From Symsagittifera roscoffensis (lineage: Eukaryota; Xenacoelomorpha; Acoela; Convolutidae), in NCBI RefSeq assembly GCF_963678635.1, contig NW_026971149.1, forward strand, positions 870,001 through 930,000: a stretch of 60,000 nucleotides of DNA, written 5' to 3'. How positions within the stretch are numbered: the stretch's first letter is position 1; every line of letters begins with the position of its first letter. Position numbers and translations under genes: made by a program. Of this stretch, positions 15,601-28,570 are shown in pieces. The notes under the pieces are model-generated. The model saw only the letters and a program-made list of their open reading frames with translations. It was not told where the DNA came from and searched no databases.

Positions 15601-17310
15601 CAACTATTCTACTCTTTCTCACAACTACCCTCCGAGGTACAATCACAACCATTCGACTCTTTCTCACTACTACCCTCCGAGGTTCAATCCCAACTATTCT
15701 ACTCTTTCTCACTACTACCCCCCGAAGCTCAATCACAACTATTCTACTCTTTCTAACTACTATCCTCCGAGGTACAATCACAACTATTCTACTCTTTTTC
15801 ACTACTACCCTCCGAGTTACAATCACAACTATTCTACTCTTTCTCACTACTACCCTCCGAGGTATAATCACAACGAATCTATTCTTTCTCACCACTGCCC
15901 TCTGAGGTACAATCACAACTGTTCTACTCCTTCCCACTACTACCCTCCGAGGTACAATCACAACTATTTTACTCTTTCTCACTACTACCCACCGAAGCTC
16001 AATCACAACTATTCTACTCTTTCTAACTACTACGCTCCGAGGTACAATCACAACTATTCTACTCTTTTTCACTACTACCCTCCGAGGTACAATCACAACT
16101 ATTCTACTCTTTCACACTACTACCGTCCGAGGTACAATCACAACTATTCTACTCTCTCTCACTACTACCCTCCGAGGTACAATCACAACTATTCTACTCT
16201 TTCTCACAACTACCCTCCGAGGTACAATCACAACTATTCTACTCTTTCACACTACTACCGTCCGAGCTACAATCACAACTATTCTACTCTCTCTCACTAC
16301 TCCCCTCCGAGGTACAATCACAACTATTCTACTCTTTCTCACTACTCCCCTCCGAGGTACAATCACAACCATTCTACTCTTTCTCACTACTACCCTTCGA
16401 GGTACAATCACAACTATTCTACTCTTTCTCACTACTCCTCTCCGAGGTACAATCACAACTATTCTACTTTTTCTCACTACTCCCCTCCGAGGTACAATCA
16501 ACTGCTACCGTCTGAGGTACAATCACTACTATTCTACTCTTTCTCACTACTAGCCTCCGAGGTACAATCACAACTATTCTACTCTTTCTCACAACTACCC
16601 TCCGAGGTACAATCACAACTGTTCTACTCTTTCTCACTACTACCGTCTGAGGTACAATCACTACTGTTCTACTCTTTCTCACTACTACCCTCCGAGGTAC
16701 AATCACAACTATTCTACTCTTTCTCACAACTACCCCTCCGAGGTACAATCACAACCATTCGACTCTTTCTCACTACTACCCTCCGAGGTACAATCCCAAC
16801 TATTCTACTCTTTCTCACTACTACCCCCCCGAAGCTCAATCACAACTATTCTACTCTTTCTAACTACTACCCTCCGAGGTACAATCACAACTATTCTACT
16901 CTTTTTCACTACTACCCTCCGAGGTACAATCACAACTATTCTACTCTTTCACTTTACTACCGTCCGAGGTACAATCACAACTATTCTACTCTCTCTCACT
17001 ACTACCCTCCGAGGTACAATCACAACTATTCTACTCTTTCTCACAACTACCTTCCGAGGTACAATCACAACTATTCTACTATTTCTCACTACTACCCTCC
17101 GAGATACAATCACAACTCTTCTACTCTTTCTCACTACTCCCCTCCGAGGTACAATCACAACTATTCTACTCTTTCTCACTACTACCCTTCGAGGTACAAT
17201 CACAACTATTCTACTCTTTCTCACTACTCCTCTCCGAGGTACAATCACAACTATTCTACTTTTTCTCACTACTCCCCTCCGAGGTACAATCAACTGCTAC
17301 CGTCTGAGGT
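9601..17310. repeat. Satellite zone 2: 45-bp units with 60-bp and 25-bp variants
   Basis: The 51-bp variant disappears here. Two new length classes appear. One is a 60-bp unit with a duplicated pyrimidine tract (CTCTCTTTCTCAATTCTACT), near 10681, 11230, 12200, 13490 and 14765. The other is a 25-bp truncated unit containing CAACTGCTACCGTCTGAGG, about a dozen times between 11470 and 17300. The 25-bp unit is 20 bp shorter than the standard unit, so it shifts the frame. The minus-strand open frame is accordingly cut into short pieces here. Many units carry the CTGAGG variant of CGAGG and CACTACTATT in place of CACAACTATT. Confidence 0.85.
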
Positions 17311-20300
17311 ACAATCACTACTATTCTACTCTTTCTCACTACTACCCTCCGAGGTACAATCACAACTGTTCTACTCTTTCTCACTACTTGCCTCCGAGGT
17401 ACAATCACAACTATTCTACTCTTTCTAACAACTACCCTCCGAGGTACAATCACAACTGTTCTACTCTTTCTCACTACTACCGTCTGAGGTACAATCACTA
17501 CTGTTCTACTCTTTCTCACTACTACCCTCCGAGGTACAATCACAACTATTCTACACTTTCTCACAACTACCCTCCGAGGTACAATCACAACCATTCGACT
17601 CTTTCTCACTACTACCCTCCGAGGTACAATCCCAACTATTCTACTCTTTCTCACAACTACCCTCCGAGGTACAATCACAACTATTCTACTCTTTCTCACT
17701 ACTACCCCCCGAAGCTCAATCACAACTATTCTACTCTTTCTAACTACTACCCTACGAGGTACAATCACAACTATTCTACTCTTTTTCACTACTACCCTCC
17801 GAGGTACAATCACAACTGTTCTACTCTTTCTCACTACTACCCTCCGAAGTATAATCACAACTGTTCTACTCCTTCCCACTACTACCCTCCGAGGTACAAT
17901 CACAACTGTTCTACTCTTTCTCACAACTACCCTCCGAGGTACAATCACAACTAATCTACTATTTCTCACTACTACCCCCCGAGATACAATCACAACTCTT
18001 CTACTCTTTCTCACTACTCCCCTCCGAGGTACAATCACAACTTTTCTACTCTTTCTCACTACTACCCTCCGAGGTACAATCACAACTATTCTACTCTTTC
18101 TCACTACTACCCTCCGAGGTACAATCACAACTATTCTACTCTTTCTCACTAATACCCTCCGTGGTACAATCACAACTGTTCTACTCTTTCTCACTACTAC
18201 CCGCCGAGGTACAATCACAACTGTTTTACTCTTTCTCACTTTTACCCTCCGAGTTACAATCAGAACTATTCTACTCTTTCCCACAACTAGCCTCCGAGGT
18301 ACAATCACAACTAATCTACTATTTCTCACTACTACCCCCCGAGATACAATCACAACTCTTCTACTCTTTCTCACTACTCCCCTCCGAGGTACAATCACAA
18401 CTATTCTACTCTTTCTCACTACTACCCTCCGAGGTACAATCACAACTATTCTACTCTTTCTCACTACTACCCTCCGAGGTACAATCACAACTATTCTACT
18501 CTTTCTCACTAATACCCTCCGTGGTACAATCACTACTATTCTACTCTTTCTCACTACTACCCTCCGAGGTACAATCACAACTGTTCTACTCTTTCTCACT
18601 ACTTGCCTCCGAGGTACAATCACCACTATTCTACTCTTTCTCACAACTACCCTCCGAGGTACAATCACAACTGTTCTACTCTTTCTCACTACTACCGTCT
18701 GAGGTACAATCACTACTGTTCTACTCTTTCTCACTACTACCCTCCGAGGTACAATCACAACTATTCTACACTTTCTCACAACTACCCTCCGAGGTACAAT
18801 CACAACCATTCGACTCTTTCTCACTACTACCCTCCGAGGTACAATCCCAACTATTCTACTCTTTCTCACAACTACCCTCCGAGGTACAATCACAACTATT
18901 CTACTCTTTCTCACTACTACCCCCCGAAGCTCAATCACAACTATTCTACTCTTTCTAACTACTACCCTCCGAGGTACAATCACAACTATTCTACTCTTTT
19001 TCACTACTACCCTCCGAGGTACAATCACAACTATTGTACTCTTTCTCACTACTACCCTCCGAAGTATAATCACAACGAATCTATTCTTTCTCACTACTGC
19101 CCTCCGAGGTACAATCACAACTGTTCTACTCCTTCCCACTACTACCCTCCGAGGTACAATCACAACTATTTTACTCTTTCTCACTACTACCCAATGAAGC
19201 TCAATCAGAACTATTCTACTCTTTCTAACTACTACGCTCCGAGGTACAATCACAACTATTCTACTCTTTTTCACTACTACCCTCCGAGGTACAATCACAA
19301 CTATTCTACTCTTTCACACTACTACCGTCCGAGGTACAATCACAACTATTCTACTCTCTCTCACTACTACCCTCCGAGGTACAATCACAACTATTCTACT
19401 CTTTCTCACAACTAACCTCCGAGGTACAATCACAACTAATCTACTATTTCTCACTACTACCCCCCGAGATACAATCACAACTCTTCTACTCTTTCTCACT
19501 ACTCCCCTCCGAGGTACAATCACAACTATTCTACTCTTTCTCACTACTACCCTCCGAGGTACAATCACAACTATTCTACTCTTTCTCACTACTACCCTCC
19601 GAGGTACAATCACAACTATTCTACTCTTTCTCACTAATACCCTCCGTGGTACAATCACAACTATTCTACTCTTTCTCACTACTACCCGCCGAGGTACAAT
19701 CACAACTGTTTTACTCTTTCTCACTATTACCCTCCGAGTTACAATCAGAACTATTCTACTCATTCCCACAACTATCCTCCGAGGTACAATCACAACGAAT
19801 CTATTCTTTCTCTCTACTACCCCCCGAGGTACAATCACAACTGTTCTAGTCTTTCTCACTACTACCCTCCGAGGTACAATCACAACTATTCTACTCTTTC
19901 TCACTTCTACCCTCCGAAGTACAATCACAACTATTCTACTCTTTCTAAGTACTACCCTCAGAGTTACAATCACAATTATTGTACTCTTTTTCACTACTAC
20001 CCTCCGAGGTACAATCACAACTATTCTACTCTTTCTCACCACTACCGTCCGAGGTACAATCACAACTATTCTGCTCTTTCTCACTACTACCCTACGAGGT
20101 ACAATCACAACTAATCTACTCTTTCTCACAACTACCCTCCGAGGTACAATCACAACTATTCTACTCTTTTTCACTACTACCCTTCGAGATACAATATCAC
20201 AACTGTTCTACTCTTTCTCACAACTACCCTCCGAGGTACAATCACAAATATTCTACTCTTTCTCATTACTACCCTCCGAAGCTCAATCACAACTAATCTA

Positions 20301-23300
20301 CTCTTTCTCACTACTACCCACCGAAGCTCAATCACAACTATTCTACTCTTTCTAACTAGTACGCTCCGAGGTACAATCACAACTTTTCTACTCTTTTTCA
20401 CTACTACCCTCCGAGGTACAATCACAAATATTCTACTCTTTCACACTACTACCGTCCGAGGTACAATCCCAACTATTCGACTCTCTCTCACTACTACCCT
20501 CCGAGGTACAATCACAACTATTCTACTCTTTCTCACAACTACCCTCCGAGGTACAATCACAACTATTCTACTATTTCTCACTACTACCCTCCGAGATACA
20601 ATCACAACTCTTCTACTCTTTCTCACTACTCCCCTCCGAGGTACAATCACAACTATTCTACTCTTTCTCACTACTACCCTCCGAGGTACAATCACAACTA
20701 TTCTACTCTTTCTCACTACTACCCTCCGAGGTACAATCACAACTATTCTACTCTTTCTCACTAATACCCTCCGTGGTACAATCACAACTATTCTACTCTT
20801 TCTCACTACTACCCGCCGAGGTACAATCACAACTGTTTTACTCTTTCTCACTATTACCCTCCGAGTTACAATCAGAACTATTCTACTCTTTCCCACAACT
20901 AGCCTCCGATGTGCAATCACAACGAATCTATTCTTTCTCTCTACTACCCCCCGAGGTACAATCACAACTGTTCTACTCTTTCTCACTACTGCCCTCCGAG
21001 GTACAATCACAACTATTCTACCCTTTCTCACTTCTACTCTCCGAAGTACAATCACAACTATTCTACTCTTTCTAAGTACTACCCTCCGAGGTACAATCAC
21101 AATTATTGTACTCTTTTTCACTACTACCCTCCGAGGTACAATCACAACTATTCTACTCTTTCTCACCACTACCGTCCGAGGTACAATCACAACTATTCTG
21201 CTCTTTCTCACTACTACCCTACGAGGTACAATCACAACTGTTCTACTCTTTCGCACAACTACCCTCCGAGGTACAATCACAACTATTCTACTCTTTTTCA
21301 CTACTACCCTTCGAGATACAATATCACAACTATTCTAATCTTTCTCACAACTACCCTCCGAGGTACAATCACAAATATTCTACTCTTTCTCAATACTACC
21401 CTCCGAAGCTCAATCACAACTATTCTACTCTTTCTAACTACTACATTCCGAGGTACAATCACAACTATTCTACTCTTTTTCACTACTACCCTCCGAGGTA
21501 CAATCACAATTATTCTACTCATTCTCACTATAACCCTCCGAGGTACAATCACAACTATTCTACTCTTTCTCACTACTACAATCACAAACGTTTTACTCTT
21601 TCTCACTATTACCTTCCGAGTTACAATCAGAACTATTCTACTCTTTCTCACTACTACCCTCCGAGGTACAATCACAACTATTCTACTCTTTCTCACTACT
21701 ACCGTCCGAGGTACAATCACAACGAATCTATTCTTTCTCACTACTGCCCTCCGAGGTACAATCACAACTGTTCTACTCTTTCTCACTACTACCCTCCGAG
21801 GTACAATCACAACTATTCTACTCTTTCTCACTACTCCCCTCCGAGGTACAATCGCAACTATTCTACTCTTTCTCACTACTCCCCTCCGAGGTACAATCAC
21901 AACTATTCTACTCTTTCTCACTACTCCCCTCCGAGGTACAATCGCAACTATTCTACTCTTTCTCACTACTACCCTCCGAGGTACAATCACAACTATTCTA
22001 CTCTTTCTCACTACTACCCTCCGAGGTGCAATCCCAACTATTCTACTCTTTCTCAGTACTACCCTCCGAAGCTCAATCACAACTATTCTAGTCTTTGTAA
22101 CTATTACCCTCCGAGTTACAATCACAACTATTCTACTCTGTTTCACCACTACCCTCCGAGGTACAATCACAACTATTCTACTCTTTCTCACTACTACCGT
22201 CCGAGGTACAATCACAATTATTCTACTCTTTCTCACTACTACCCTCCGAGGTACAATCACAACTATTCTTCTCTTTCTCACTACTACCGTCCGAGGTACA
22301 ATCACAACGAATCTATTCTTTCTCACTACTGCCCTCCGAGGTACAATCACAACTGTTCTACTCTTTCTCACTACTACCCTTCGAAGCTCAATCACAACTA
22401 TTCTACTCTTTCTAACTACTACCCTCCGAGATACAATCACAACTATTCTACTCTGTTTCACCACTACCCTCCGAGGTACAATCACAACTATTCTACTCTT
22501 TCTCACTACTACCGTCCGAGGTACAATCACAACTATTCTACTCGTTCTCACAACTACCCTCCGAGGTAGAATCACAACTATTCTACTCTTTCTCACTACT
22601 ACCCTTCGAGATACAATCCCAACTCTTCTACTCTTTCTCACTACTCCCCTCCGAGGTGCAATCCCAACTATTCTACTCTTTCTCACTCCTGCCCTCCGAA
22701 GCTCAATCACAACTATTCTAGTCTTTGTAACTATTACCCTCCGAGGTACAATCACAACTATTCTACTCTTTTTCACTACTACCCTCCGAGGTACAATCCT
22801 AACTAGTCTACTCTTTCTCACTACTACCCTCCGAGGTACAATCACAACTATTCTACTCTTTCTAACTACTACCCTCCGAGGTACAATCAAACCTATTCTA
22901 CTCTTTTTCACTACTACCCTCCGAGGTACAATCAGAACTATTCTACAATTTCTCACTACTACCCTCCGAGGTACAATCTCAACTGTTCTACTCTTTCTCA
23001 CAACTACCCTCCGAGGTACAATCACAACTATTCGACTCTTTCTCACTACTACCCTCCGAGGTACAATCACAACTATTCTACTCTTTCTCACAACTACCCT
23101 CCGAGGTACAATCACAACTATTCTACTCTTTTTCACTACTACCCCCCGAAGCTCAATCACAACTATTCTACTCTTTCTAACTACTACCCTCCGAGGTACA
23201 ATCACAACTATTCTACTCTTTTTCACTACTACCCTCCGAGGTACAATCACAACTATTCTACTCTTTCTCACTACTACTCTCCGAGGTATAATCACAACGA

Positions 23301-23540
23301 ATCTATTCTTTCTCACCACTGCCCTCCGAGGTACAATCACAACTGTTCTACTCTTTCTCACTACTACCCTCCGAGGTACAATCACAACTATTCTACTCTT
23401 TCTCACTACTACCCTCCGAAGCTCAATCACAACTATTCTACTCTTTCTAACTACTACCCTCCGAGGTACAATCACAACTATTCTACTCTTTTTCACTACT
23501 ACCCTCCGAGGTACAATCACAACAATTCTACTCTTTCTCA
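17311..23540. repeat. Satellite zone 3: 45-bp units with GAAGCTC and AACGAATC variants
   Basis: Standard 45-bp units dominate again. Diagnostic variants are CCCCGAAGCTCAATC, GTATAATCACAACGAATC and CTCCGTGGTACAATC. A 360-bp (8-unit) duplication links 17941-18060 to 18301-18420. The CTCCGTGG marker recurs near 18160, 18520, 19640 and 20770. Single 2-bp insertions (GATACAATATCACAAC near 20190 and 21320) break the frame locally. An internally shortened unit occurs near 21580. Confidence 0.85.
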
Positions 23541-24030
23541 CTATACAGTCCGAGGTACAATCACAACTATTCTACTCTTTCTCACAACTACCCTCCGAGG
23601 TACAATCACAACTATTCTACTCTTTATTCTACTCTTCGAGGTACAACCACAACTATTCTATTTTTTCTCACTACTTCGCTCTGAGGTACAATCACAACTA
23701 TTATAATCTTTCTCACTGCTACCCTCCGAGGTATAATCACAATTATTCTATTCTTTCTCACTGCCACCCTCCGAGATACAATCACAACTCTTCTCTTTCG
23801 CACTATTATTCTCCGTGGTACAATCACAACTAACATCTTCTTTCCCACTACTACGCTCCGAGGTACAATCACAACTATTATATTGTCTCTCACTACTACC
23901 TTCCGAGGTAAAATCATAACTATTCTGTTCTTTCTCACTACTGCCCTCCGAGATACAATCACAACTATTCTACTCTTTCTCACAACTACCCCCCGGGGTA
24001 CAATCACAATTTTTCTACTATTCCAATTTT
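23541..24030. repeat. Satellite zone 4: decayed right edge of the array
   Basis: Units here carry many substitutions and small deletions, while the CGAGGTACAATCACAAC core is still visible up to about 24010. Decay at an array edge is what unequal exchange predicts, since edge units are homogenised least. The array then passes into non-repetitive AT-rich DNA at about 24030. Confidence 0.8.
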
Positions 24031-26856
24031 GGGTGTTTGGATTCAATCGAAGTTGCAGGTTAGGTGAGTTTCTTCTGCATAAGCGACTTCTCAAATGTTT
24101 TTTTTTTCTACACAACAAGTTGTCGTTCTCGGAAATGTCAGTTTTTCGATTGTTTGAGCGATCGTTTTCTAAATTTAATGAATTTTATCAAAAAACCCTC
24201 ATAGATTTGAGATGTTAAGCTCAATCCAAAGAACGGGTTGTGGCAAGCTACTTGGAACACGCGAGTTCACCCAAATTTTTGAAACAAAAACTTATGGCCC
24301 ACTTTTTGATTTTTGACTGTTTTTGGAGCGTTTCTCGATATCTATCCTTCTAAATCTGATATAGGATTGATCGTTTTTAATTTTAATGTTTGCTGTGTCT
24401 AATTTTTTTGATTAAAGTTATGGCCTTAAAACAAGTGAAAATTTCGAAATTTTGGCCATCTTTGGAAGTTTTTGGAAGTAAGTGATTTTACTCGAAAATT
24501 GTCGTACCTTTTATCAGGTGAAGTGTTCAATCGAAAATCCTATTTTGCTATTCTTTTCAACCTCAACGGCAACGACCTGTTTTTGGCAGAAAAAGTTGAC
24601 GGATTTTGGAAAATCAAGTGTTTGAACGTTGACGGTTTTTCAGATTTATGAATTGTCTTAAAAACTACCCTATTAAGTCTGAGATGAAAAGATCAATCAA
24701 AAGAAGCGGTGGCGCAAGTTTTTTCAGCAGAAGCGGCTACTTTCGTTCATTTTTTTGGAGAGAAATGCGTCTTTAGTACATTTTTTACTCCTATTTAATT
24801 TAGAAGAAGCAAATAAGGTTTTAGGCAAAGTCCAATTTTTGAAATTACGCATTTCTTAACGCATCAGTGTAACAAATTCATAAAATATCAAACGTTTGCA
24901 TTCAGCTTTAGCTGGGCATTAGGTGTCCTTTCTCGAGTTATTTAAAAATTTTGGTTCAACCAGTTTTTTTTTCAACCTTTATTTTTTTTTTCATTTTTTT
25001 GTTTTTGTATCGCTCCGCTTCGCTGGTGTCGGAAATTTAAACAGAAATTGGCTATTCTGCTGGCTTTTCCAACGCTTTTTGGTTTGTACTCGGTCATTCT
25101 TAAAGAACCTGATGCTATTCCCAGAAAAGTCCTTGCCACTAAACCCCTGAAAAGCCCTGTTCGTTGAAAAAAACTCTGGCTCCTTTTCTTCACATTTTTG
25201 TTGCTTCCTCTGCGACTATTAAATATATCAGTTTATTTTTGTTTTCACGAATGCTAAATGAAACTACTTGGAAAAACTTAGCTGCACCAAATTTGAGATT
25301 TCTTGATTCGAAGGCGTGAAATTTTCAGAAAAGCGTAGCTTGTGTTAGAGATGTTCTCGCTGTGGAATTTTTCTCTTAAACAAAATAAGGAATTAGAATC
25401 TATGAGCTCAAACTGGAAAATGACAAGCTCGATTTGTTTTTAATCCGCCGAAAATTGATAGAGAAGAGTTGAAAGAGTTACTTCGTCCGATGTTAAAAAG
25501 TGGTTTTGACCATAGCGAGATCAAAAAGTCTTGGGCGCCACCCAAGTTGATTTCATCCGCTACCCAAAGAACCAATTTGAGCCCATAAATTCAGTTTCCG
25601 TATATTGTTTGCGAGGAAATTTCCCCAACAAGAACACATCTAAAATTACTGGATATTTTACGCCTTCGAAATAAGTCCTTCTGAATAGTTTTATCGAAAA
25701 TTTGCAAAAGTTCGGCCCTAAATCTTAATTAGTTGCAGAGAAAACGACAAACACGTGAAGAAAAGTTCGTTCATTTCTGCGTTCAAATCGAACTGTTTTA
25801 TGTCCCGTGACTGTAGATCAGAATAGTAACTCACGTTTGCCGAAAACGTTTTAAATGGTCCCAAAAACACCGTAAAAACAAAAGTAATCGGCACAAATTG
25901 AAGTTACCATCTGCAAATTTCCAACAATGTTTCACGTGCGATTCTTTTGTGTGCAGTTATTGAAAAGGGCCAATGTGGGATAAATAACCAGATATATTTT
26001 GGAATACTTTAATGTATGATACAAATTATGATATCTATTAACATCTATCATAGGCCGCTACATTTTGGATCTAGAAGTCTATGATTGTAAATTCAATCAA
26101 GGCTAGATGCATGATATAAGACTTCTTAGTAGCTAGAACATTGTTGAAAGATGCCCGAGGGAAAAAGAGCCCGGCTTGAGGGCACGAAGTGCACGAGGGC
26201 GGATCTTTTGCCCGAGGCCATCTTCAACTATGTTCTAACTGTTGAAGAGTATGTTTTTGCTCTTTCTGTTTGTTTTGGAGGACAGAGACGAATATTGTAA
26301 TTAAAAGTAAAGTTGAGAGTACAGTTTTGGGGGTTATTAATCACAACTCGTACTTGTACACAGAATCCATGTTTTCTTCGATTCACTTTTTTTCAATTGT
26401 TATAATCTGGCTTTCAAAAAAAGTGCCCGGAAAATTGTGAAAGAGCCCAGAAAAGTGCGCGAAACTATGCAAATGATTTCATTTTTCTTTCATGCCTTGT
26501 CGTGATAAAAACATGTGTGAAAGAGCAGAAACATACTCTTCTTATGAAATGCGTATGCATTCACTTTCTCAAAAAATAAACGTTTGAAAGTTAGGGATTA
26601 ACAAACGATTTTCTTAAATTAAAATCTGCTTCGGACACGTTGAATGTTAGGAAAACTTTCAGACCCTTTCTATTATAGGAGAAGTTTCGTTTTTGCTGTT
26701 GTTGCTTATTTCTTAACTGTCGTTCATTATTATGTTTTCTTCTTCTTTCGAGTGGGTTATGTGATGGACAACAACCGGTAACCGGCTATGTTTGTTCTTT
26801 ATTGTTTCCTCTGTTTCCTGTTGTGTGGTTTTTTAGTGTAATGTGGTGTTGTTTAG
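24031..26856. other. Probable xylt intron sequence between satellite and first visible exon
   Basis: About 2.8 kb of AT-rich, non-repetitive DNA. I find no exon-like stretch related to xylosyltransferase here. Parts of 24050-24800 (TTTTCAGCAGAAGCGGCTAC and neighbours) weakly resemble 51070-51560 in the last intron and may be an old dispersed repeat. The interval ends in the splice acceptor TTGTTTAG at 26849-26856. The exon that precedes this acceptor must be outside the window, so this stretch and the satellite are inferred to be one intron. Confidence 0.6.
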
Positions 26857-27057
26857 TCGTTCTTTTCGACCATAGTGAAGGCGTCTCCCATGTGCAACAG
26901 AGTGAGGCCGACCGACTTGAAGTTCGCCAACTGGGCCAACAAGACTGGCTGCACCTGCAGTGAGAAGAGCACAGTGGACTGGTGTGGCTGCTCTCCCCTC
27001 GTCATCCGCAACATATCCACCTTCCCAATCTACCAATCAGACATCAAGTCTTCCAAC
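26857..27057 (+). CDS. Peptide O-xylosyltransferase, internal exon (first visible)
   Basis: This exon encodes 67 residues starting SFFSTIVKASPMC and containing VDWCGCSP. These align with the region of animal xylosyltransferases that has the pattern SFFHTVLENS, then a cysteine-rich CxC and VDWCGCSP. The family transfers xylose from UDP-xylose to serine of proteoglycan core proteins in the Golgi, the first step of heparan and chondroitin sulfate synthesis. The acceptor is TTGTTTAG just before 26857; an in-frame stop overlaps it, so the exon cannot extend further left. The donor is AAC|GTCAGT at 27057/27058. Both ends are phase 0, matching the next exon. No other GT gives a longer homologous product with the right phase. 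Upstream catalytic-domain exons are not in the window. The family assignment is firm; whether it corresponds to XYLT1 or XYLT2 is not decidable. Confidence 0.88.
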
Positions 27058-27297
27058 GTCAGTCGTCATACTTCATCCACTCTACCAACCATTGTCTCAT
27101 TTTACCCCAATTTATGTCACACAATTCAACCTTTCATTGCACCATTTTTGTGCAAGATTGAATTATTAGCGCCTTCCAGCAATTCTGAGTTGCTTGAGCT
27201 CTTTTCGCTTAATTAAACCGCATCCAATTCCGCTCTATCGAAGTGTAGTGTTTACATCCTGACATCTAAGATTAAAGTATGCGTGAATTTATTTAGA

Positions 27298-27620
27298 GTC
27301 GATGAACGTCTCGATGATTTTTTTTGGGCTCAAATTTATTTATTTTTTGGTTCGACTCTTGATTTACTTTCAGTTCATTTACTTTGGTAAAAGGAACAAG
27401 CTCCACTATCAAACATTGAAGGTCTAGAGGTCACAAAAACTTGATCGACTTCTACTTTCGAAAATGGAATTTAATTGTCAGATATCCCAGCGAAATAAAA
27501 TTTTTACCCATTGATCCCATTTTTGTCAAATTGGATCAACTTGTTCTAAAAACAAGTCAGTTTTTTTTTGTTTACTTATGTTCATTGACTCTTTTCCAAC
27601 ATTCCATTGGATATGTTCTC
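27298..27620 (+). repeat. Dispersed repeat family A, copy 1
   Basis: This copy shares ordered blocks with 28976-29460: a GATGAACG start, GATGATTTTTTTT, CTCCACTATCAAACA, CAGCGAAATAAAATTTTT, and a TTTTTTTTGTTTACTT tail. Similarity is interrupted by indels, so the copies are old. No coding capacity is seen. Possibly the body of a tRNA-derived SINE, because copy 2 follows directly on a tRNA-like sequence. Confidence 0.6.
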
Positions 27621-27699
27621 CTGGCCGATATTGAAAAGCAATTAAATTTCTGTATTAAATCAATTTTCTGGAAAGTTTAAATAAAGTGAAGCATTGGGT

Positions 27700-28570
27700 G
27701 CAATAAATAATTGGGGGCAAAGCCCTGAACGTCCCGATTGTCCCGTAATCCATATTGAATAGTTTTTGGGAAAATTTTGAAAAAATATAAAATATGGACA
27801 ATGTCAACGATCAAGTGAAAAAGTTTGGGTCGTATGAAAATAATACGACCGATAAGCCAGTCTAATTTCAATTTGGAACGATTTTGTTGTGCGGGATAAT
27901 TCGCCGCGCAGAAAATGTATTTCGCGTTATGCTTACAGTATAATTGATACAATCTTCAAAGAGCGCATAAGTTAGTCCAGAGCATGGCCAAATTTGCAAT
28001 TTTCAAACTCCCAAAAGTTTGTAAAAAATTATCGGTAGTAAAATATCTTCAATGGGGTATGTTTTTTATGTTAAAAACTATTATTTCGGTCGCCGAATTT
28101 TGATTTAAAAAAAACACCCCAAGCGTAAATATTCCTTTTTCTTCGAAAGCCGGAACAATAAAGTCCTCATTTTCCTCTAAAGAATTCCTTTTTTACACAA
28201 GCATAGCTTGTGTTATACTATGAACTTTCTTTTTTTTCAACCTAAGACGCAAATATTGTTGCGATGTAATTGTTGCGACAGAATGTGTTCATTTTGAAAG
28301 TTCATTTTGATCCAGCTATTAAGTACAGCCAATGCTAAGGATATTAACACAGACAATTGTTTTACAAATAGCGTTTTAGCTTCAAGGTATCATGGATCTG
28401 GAGTGTAGATGTAGGGAAGGAGACCCACAGCAAAATTAGAGGTTTCAAACCTGGGCAGAATTGGGTATTTTAATTTTTTTTTCGGATACCAGCTAAAATG
28501 CGTCCACTCTATAAATTTTCGGTCATTTTTTTACTTGTGTATGCGAAGTGCAGCTTCGCTTCTGTGTCGA
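27700..28570 (+). repeat. Dispersed repeat family B, copy 1
   Basis: This copy matches 52360-53240 in the same order and orientation over a chain of blocks: AAGCCCTGAA, a GTAAATATTCC block, CGAAAGCCGGAA, AGCTATTAAGT, GCTAAGGATATTAACACAGA and GCTAAAATGCGTCC. The copies differ by many substitutions and indels. No ORF of note is present. The class of the element is not clear from the sequence. Confidence 0.6.

Larger units (their letters stand above)
1..24030. repeat. 45-bp satellite array, about 530 units, left end open
   Basis: This is an uninterrupted tandem array. The basic unit is 45 bp and contains the core CGAGGTACAATCACAACTAT followed by a pyrimidine tract (TCTACTCTTTCTC). The plus strand has almost no G outside CGAGG, so strand composition is strongly asymmetric. 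Unit variants of 51, 60 and 25 bp occur in separate zones, listed separately. The array already runs at base 1, so its true length is unknown. It ends in degenerate units near 24030. The unit is stop-free in all three plus frames and one minus frame, so very long ORFs appear in it. They are best explained as a by-product of a 45-bp period without stops. Because the first xylt exon seen (26857) starts in mid-gene, the array probably lies inside a xylt intron. No homopolymer or microsatellite core is present. Confidence 0.97.

Noticed and set aside
298-23833. Very long ORFs on both strands in the first 24 kb as real proteins
   Set aside because: They are overlapping frames of one tandem unit that has no stop codon. 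They lack start context, introns or any non-repeat domain, and the same DNA is open on both strands at once.
1-24030. CRISPR-like array
   Set aside because: There are no unique spacers between repeats; the whole 45-bp unit is repeated, in a eukaryotic intron-rich context without cas genes.
1-24030. Centromeric or telomeric identity of the satellite
   Set aside because: Nothing in the unit identifies it as such, and it lies next to (probably within) an intact gene; copy distribution in the genome would be needed.
24923-25150. Phe-rich 75-codon ORF resembling a membrane segment
   Set aside because: It results from T-rich intron sequence (runs of TTT) and has no other gene-like property.
26875-27216. 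Independent small gene starting at 26875 and ending at 27216
   Set aside because: The frame aligns with xylosyltransferase upstream of 26875 to a splice acceptor and loses homology after the donor at 27057, so it is an internal exon.
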